This document shows positions 56,789-64,000 of a stretch of DNA of 64,000 bases, piece by piece (position 1 is the stretch's first letter; every line of letters begins with the position of its first letter). The position numbers were made by a program, and so were the translations under genes. The DNA comes from Tetragonia tetragonoides (lineage: Eukaryota; Streptophyta; Magnoliopsida; Caryophyllales; Aizoaceae), in contig CM076142.1 in assembly GCA_038025085.1 (NCBI GenBank), forward strand, positions 1,277,501 to 1,341,500, in the 5' to 3' direction. The notes under the pieces are model-generated. The model worked only from the letters and a program-made list of their open reading frames with translations. It made no database searches and was not told the origin of the DNA.

Positions 56789-58093
56789 AGAGGAGGAGGG
56801 GAATATAAGAAGTCGCAATCACTTTTTTCTCTTCTCACTTTGTACGCACTTTGAGGTATCAATGCACGTGGTCAGCTATACACAAAAGAGAGAAATTAAT
56901 CGTGAGATTTTTGGGGGTTACTTATGGAATTATTACTTCCATTGAAATTACTGTTACTGCCTAGCTATTTACTGCTTGTTGTAACAATAACTAACGTATC
57001 GAAGGTTTCGCGGTTTCGCCTTGTTGGATAAAAGATTCCACTTTTCTTTTGTTGGATCAATTTTGGAAGGAGCCCAGGTGTGATATTGATTTTCTGGATT
57101 TATGAGAAAACTAGTGGAGTTTTGTGAAATAATTAAGTTTAGCTGCCGATTTAATCCAAATATGTGAACTCTTAAATAAGATTTCACATTATTCTAGTGA
57201 ACCGAGTTCTTGTTTTCTCTTACCAAAAAAAGAAAAAAAAAGAGAGAGAATAAGATAATAACTATTGGTACGGTTGAGAAATGATAATTGAGGAAAAACC
57301 CATTGAGAGTCTACATGATGGTAGACAACAAAGAGCCAAGTGTTATCCCGTTGATCATATATGATCGAGCTGAGATGTTTGATTATACATTTCATTTCAT
57401 ATAAATTGCTTGTGGCATGACGTCTTAGTGAATACATACACTGTTGTTGATCATGTAATGTTCATATGGATCAAATTGATTGATAAGATGTCACATGGTA
57501 AAACAATTATCACATTGATATGATTTCGCGATCATTTATAACTATTCTTTACCTAAAAAATACTCGATTAGTAGTAATCATATATTTAACTCACAATCTA
57601 ATTACATGATTAGGTTATTGATTTGGAATGTTTTGATTCATTGTTATATGATTATTCCTTGTATGCATAGTCATAGGATACTTTCATGGAAAATAAAAGA
57701 TGAGAAGAAAACAATTATGGGCTATAATTGTCAAAAGGCTCGGAATGGGTAAAACGCATCATTCTGATTTCTGTGACTCATAGTAGCTAGCCCAGTAGAG
57801 CAGTGAGCAGCCTCGGATTCCCGCGCAAATTATGGCAGGACAGGAGTTTGGTAAACTTTCTGGTAACCCGCGCGCCTAATTTTAGTAGAAGTAGCTTCAA
57901 AGGAAAGCCCTTCAATACTCTTAATAACTAATTAATTCTCGTGAAGTCATACAGTAATACGTTTCGTGAGACGATATATTGACACAAATGGATTGCTTGG
58001 ATTTCACCATCATAAAGGGTGTGCCAACAAAATTATATTTAGCACATTTACAAGTTTGGTGCCTCATCTTTCACTCAACTTATTCTTGTTCCT
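56482..58093. other. CDK-inhibitor upstream region and intergenic DNA
   Basis: An AG dinucleotide run is at about 56756-56795 (CT on the gene's strand). Beyond is AT-rich DNA with no recognised gene. Confidence 0.55.
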
Positions 58094-58296
58094 GATTATA
58101 GAGGTGTGATTGAGTTGTAGGGACTCATCCATCCTTGATTAAGGTCGAGAGTTCAAATCTCGCCTTGGGTATGGAGCAGTTTTAAATTCCTTGGTCAGTT
58201 GTCCCACCCTTTGAGGTGCCTATAAACAAGCCCGCGTAAATTGTCACCGTGGTCGATGATGGATACCCTTGATCATGACCAAAAAAAAAAAAAAAA
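58094..58296 (+). mobile_element. tRNA-derived SINE (family 1) with poly(A) tail
   Basis: It has A-box-like TGTGATTGAGTTGTAGG, B-box-like AGAGTTCAAATCTCG and a 17-bp A tail at 58281-58297. Target duplications of 16 bp lie at 58078-58093 (ACTTATTCTTGTTCCT) and 58297-58312 (ACTTATTGTTGCTCCT), with two mismatches. The body matches the minus-strand copy at 43433-43593. Confidence 0.88.
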
Positions 58297-58312
58297 ACTT
58301 ATTGTTGCTCCT

Positions 58313-59720
58313 CTTCCAAATAATGAATTTGACTATACTTAACGTATGTATACACCTTTTTAGTATACTACCAGTTTTAACTTTTGTGAACAATTTAATT
58401 TTTGTTTGAAATTATTCATTATCAATTCGTGTGATTGACGGAAGATTCAATGCAATTCGTAATACATACTACTTACTAATTAGTGGAGCTTAGAAATTTA
58501 TGTACCTAAAGTGTCAACCCTAACCTTGAAGCTAAAGATTCACTAGATTGTATAGGATATTACCAATTTACCATAAGCACATTTTGGATATACATTTGCT
58601 AATTGCTTAAATTGAGTAATTAACTGTTCAATTAACTAATCAATCAAGGTTTGACCCAAATATGTGGGGATAATCACCACATGATCAATATATGACAAAC
58701 ATAGAGTTTTTAGTAACTGCTAGTAAGATTGTCGAGAAAAAAAAAATACTGTAATTAGTAAGATGGGATTTTATCAAATTTATATATTGTTATAGTATGG
58801 AGAGACGACGGTCGATCATCAAAATATATAGCACACGACTATTGCTTTTATAAAGCAATGTCATTTATTTCTTATGGTCCCAACTCAAAGATGAACAATC
58901 GACACGTACTCATTCTTCTAAATTTAGGGGTGTAATCGAGTCGTACTTGAGTCACGTCAAATCGAAACTCATAGCTCAATGATGATTCCTTTGACTACTC
59001 TAGCTTTGTACGCTAAAAATACTAGGGTTTAATGTGTCAAATGCATGTAATATTATGTACTTGTGTTTTTTATTTTTTTTGATGCTAGAGAGGAACAAGT
59101 CCATTTTAAAAAGTTCCACTAAAACTATAGATTGTTAATGTCTTGGCCTGGTGGTTAAGATTGAATAGTACTCACTTAATTTAAAAAATAAAAATCAACT
59201 TATCTCACCTACTATAGTAAACCATGAGATGCGGAGTATATTAGATCTCATGTTCGAATTCCGTCATCTCCTTATATATGTATATTAAATTGAACTTTGT
59301 ACATCATCTGAAACCCAAAAAGACAAACAAACCGTAAACCATGGATTAAATGTGATTGAGACACTTCATTAGGCCAAATGAATCAATCATTTCCCTTAAA
59401 AAAAAAATAAAAAATAAATCAATCATTTAAGCTGGGGCCTAAGGTGGTGTCGGAAGTGGACTTCATTGAGCAAGCCCAGACTAGCTAAAAGCCCATATCA
59501 AATACGACCCAATACATTTTAGTTAGGCGCTTTATAGCTTTCGTAATGGGGACCCATAATGCGCAAGAACGTGCAGCAGCTGGAGAAAGACCAGATCAAC
59601 CGCTTCTTTTGGGAGTAGAGTTTTAAAAAGAAAACTAAAACGAAAAACTCCATTTTGAATAAAAAAAAAAGAATGGAAAGAGGTGGATGGCCACGATTTA
59701 AAAAACAACCCTCTCCCTCC
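58313..59720. other. Intergenic region upstream of actin
   Basis: No gene is seen. A tRNA-like pair (TGGCCTGGTGGTTAAGATTG near 59144 and ATGTTCGAATTCCGTC near 59252) may be an old SINE with an insertion between its boxes. Confidence 0.4.
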
Positions 59721-59727
59721 CTATTTT

Positions 59728-59731
59728 TATA

Positions 59732-59768
<37 letters not shown>

Positions 59769-61018
59769 CTTGCCCTTCTCTTTTCATTTTTGGTTTCAAT
59801 TCCAACCTCCTCCTTTCTTTTTGAAACCAAAGGCGCTCTGCCTTTTTACCTCATTTTCTCTCTCCTCTTTCATTGCCACACCCACACACACCGGTGTTTC
59901 CAAAAGGTAACACCATTTCTTTCATCTCTCACAATATAATCACTCGTTTGGTTTTGCGATCACACGATCGTTTTGATTAATGTGAGGATTTTGATGTCTT
60001 TGTTTCCTCAATTGCGTTAGATTTTAATGATTTTGAATTCCGTTTGTCAATTGATCGATTTTTTTGTTTCATTATTCATCCTCATTTGCTATTAGAATCG
60101 TATAATCGTTTGGATGATTATGTATTTAGCGAGTTGAGATCTGGTGCAATTTCGATGTAGCTATAATTAGATGATTTCATCGTCGAAGACAAATGATGAT
60201 AATTTGAATGTGTGTGAATACAATTGTGTGTAACATTATGATCTCACGATTTCTTGAAATGGGAGCAAAAAAAAAAAAAAAAAGTGATAATCATGTCTGT
60301 TGATTGTTGTCAGAGTGTCAGTCCACCGATATGAATCAATGAGAATCAATGCCCTCTGTATTTACAATGTACCGCTTTTAGACACGTGCTTTTAAGATGA
60401 GTTTTTATACTCCACATTTATTTAATTTTGATTTTTTTGCCTGATTTCATGGGGGAGGTATTAATGATAGTTTGATATGTTATTAATGTGGTTAATGTGG
60501 TGGATATTTTGTTGGTCAAACGGAAATTGAATTGAATTGAATGTTTTAAGCAAAGCTTATACGAGTGTTGATTGAATTGAGGTAAAATATGGAGCTGATG
60601 CTTGAGTGAATTAGAGGATTGACCATTGATGTTCTTCTGTTTAAATCAATTTCCTGAATGCATGTTATCTGTGATACTGTTGCATTGAAATGACAATGTT
60701 TGAGGAAAAAATGATGATTAGATTAAAAAAACTGGTGTATATCATGTCTTGACATTGTTCATTATCATTGGTCCCAGAACATGGATGTGGATCGTTTTGA
60801 AATGGTACTGGTGTTAGGGTGTGGGATTGGGGTTGATCCTGCTGGTATACATAGTGTAACTGTACAGGATCTTTTATATTAGCCTCCTTATTAGCCCAGC
60901 ACATTTGGTTTGTGGGATTGAACATTGTTGATCCTTTCAGTATGTGTCTGATTTGATACAATCTACTGCTTGTCAATTGTAGTTGTAGTGTTCTGAACTT
61001 TAATTTGTGTGGCTTCAG
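59728..61018 (+). promoter_or_regulatory. Actin core promoter, 5' leader and leader intron
   Basis: A TATA-like TATAAG lies at 59728-59733, and about 16 CT units follow (59735-59766), which would be near the transcription start. A leader exon appears to end at 59906 (AAAAG before GTAACA), with an acceptor near 61017-61018 (TTCAG) or 61022, just before the start codon. A leader intron of about 1.1 kb is usual for plant actin genes and often boosts expression; that role here is inference. Confidence 0.72.
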
Positions 61019-61031
61019 TTAGGGATAAAAT

Positions 61032-62669
<1,638 letters not shown>

Positions 62670-64000
62670 GTGTTTCTGTTGGATGAGGCCAGGGTTGGAA
62701 CAATAATCTTCCCTTATGGGCAAAGATAATGCAGCTTGCAGATTCTTATATGACTGGGAGTTCTTTTTGAAGTGTCTCCTTAATGAGTTTATTGTCATTG
62801 TTGTCGAGACTTGGTCTTCTCTAAGACTTGGCAGGGAAATATGTTGAGAATTAAATTCGTTCATTATTTTACTTTTTTCTGTTCTTGTTAGTTGAATTTC
62901 TTGTTCAATGATAATCAAGAGTAATATGTGAAATATAAGTAACAATTTCCCATTTATTATAATTATCAAATTTTTCCCCTTTGTCCATGACAAGATTCAA
63001 TGTTTGTCGATAGCCTTCAATTGATTTGTGATAATATATGTTGAGGTCGCCTTATACGAGTTTTTGTGTTCAACATTATTTTGTATTTATGTTGGAGAAT
63101 AGAACAGGAAAATGTACCGAAAAAAGTCGTTTACTTGTCACACCTAATTGCCGTCCCTTTGCTTCCTAATTCCATTCTTTCCTACCATTATGTCACCCAA
63201 CTTCACATCATGACAACGAATCCATTGACGCTTCTACGTGAAGAGCATAATGGTTGGTCTTCTCCCTCTTTGTTGTGTTATTCACACACTAGGAAGAATT
63301 ATACTATGGATTTCTGGATTTGGTGGGGTTTGTTAATGATGTATGTTATTACTAAGCTAGAACCTAATAGGCCAAAAAGACGCACTATGGCATTCTAATG
63401 ATGATAATATGTTTGTTTCTTAGCTAGTAGGTGAAACAACAAAATGCTTCTATGCAAGCACTAGATATGCACCATGTTCAACCTCTTTGTTTATCTTTTC
63501 TTTTTCTCATGTAATTTATTTATCGTTACTACTTATCTAAGTAATCTCCATATGAGATTTGAACTCACATCCTATAAAAAAATGAATAAAGTTTATCTAT
63601 TCATCTTTGTAGAATCAGCCTGGAAAAATATTGTGTTGTAGATGAAAAAATATTGTATTTAAAACTCCTAAAGCTAAATAGAACTTAACTATTTCAATGT
63701 TTAAAAGGTAATAATTGTCTCACAACTAGACTGTCTTATAAATATTTGTATTTTTTTTGGTCATATTCAAGAGAGCAACCAAATTGTACTACTGCTATTT
63801 GGAAATTTTACAAATGACTGTAGTAGCCAAATTGAGAAAGAAAAATGGAGTAAATAAATTAGAGAAGAGCATAAAAATTGCAAGTCTTCTTCTACCTGCT
63901 TTGAAAGTCTATACGAAATTCATAAACACGCACTTTTTTGAATGAAGAAGAATTCATTCATTAATAAAAAGTCATACGACATCTAAAACGATGAATATAT
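62670..64000. other. Actin 3' untranslated region and right-edge intergenic DNA
   Basis: The 3' untranslated region follows the stop codon. From about 63000 to the window edge no gene or repeat is recognised; the open frame at 63066-63398 has no family signal. Confidence 0.5.

Noticed and set aside
43433..58296. tRNA genes suggested by A- and B-box-like sequences
   Set aside because: The sites lack a full cloverleaf and carry long non-tRNA bodies, A tails and target duplications, so they are SINEs.
63066..63398. 110-codon plus-strand frame after actin
   Set aside because: No family signal; ordinary AT-rich intergenic composition.

Overview
The window is nuclear DNA of a flowering plant, most likely a core eudicot. 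It has plant-only gene families, short GT-AG introns, AT-rich intergenic DNA, and many small non-autonomous transposons and SINEs. Nothing seen fixes the order or family. No bacterial, viral or organellar genes are visible.

I support nine genes. From left to right they are: a U-box/ARM ubiquitin ligase of the PUB13 type (minus strand, first three coding exons only, running off the left edge); a DHHC-type protein S-acyltransferase (plus, 12 coding exons, 9139-17000); an intronless xyloglucan endotransglucosylase/hydrolase (plus, 20374-21261); a DUF674 gene (minus, 3 exons, 22039-25921); an intronless dyskerin/CBF5 pseudouridine synthase (minus, 29358-31163); an XBAT31-type ankyrin-RING ligase (plus, 8 exons, 39140-42375); a homologue of Arabidopsis At3g17950, function unknown (minus, 3 exons, 46822-49097); a SIAMESE-related CDK inhibitor (minus, 55888-56481); and a complete actin gene with a long leader intron (plus, 61032-62669). 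Exon boundaries were worked out by hand from reading frame, GT/AG signals and family similarity. The genes are unrelated housekeeping and regulatory genes, and there is no sign of a cluster or shared pathway.

The repeats hold most of the unusual structure. At 3502-6440 three DNA transposons sit one inside another: CACTA inside hAT-like inside a Stowaway-ended element. The large intron of the S-acyltransferase gene (11177-15871) holds a Stowaway MITE and two arrays of a GC-rich tandem repeat of about 314 bp. Copies of a ~117-bp intron segment flank this insertion. A third array of the same repeat lies in reverse orientation in the first intron of the DUF674 gene. Elsewhere there is a MULE-like element with ~110-bp inverted repeats (18344-19118), a hAT deletion derivative with an exact 8-bp target duplication and a transposase C-terminal fragment (35572-36593), a Tourist-like MITE, a hairpin Stowaway MITE, two families of tRNA-derived SINEs with target duplications, and several local tandem duplications.

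I found no previously undescribed protein system. The best leads are the 314-bp repeat family shared between introns of neighbouring genes, the nested transposons, the insertion order readable at 35302-36601, and the intronless XTH gene.
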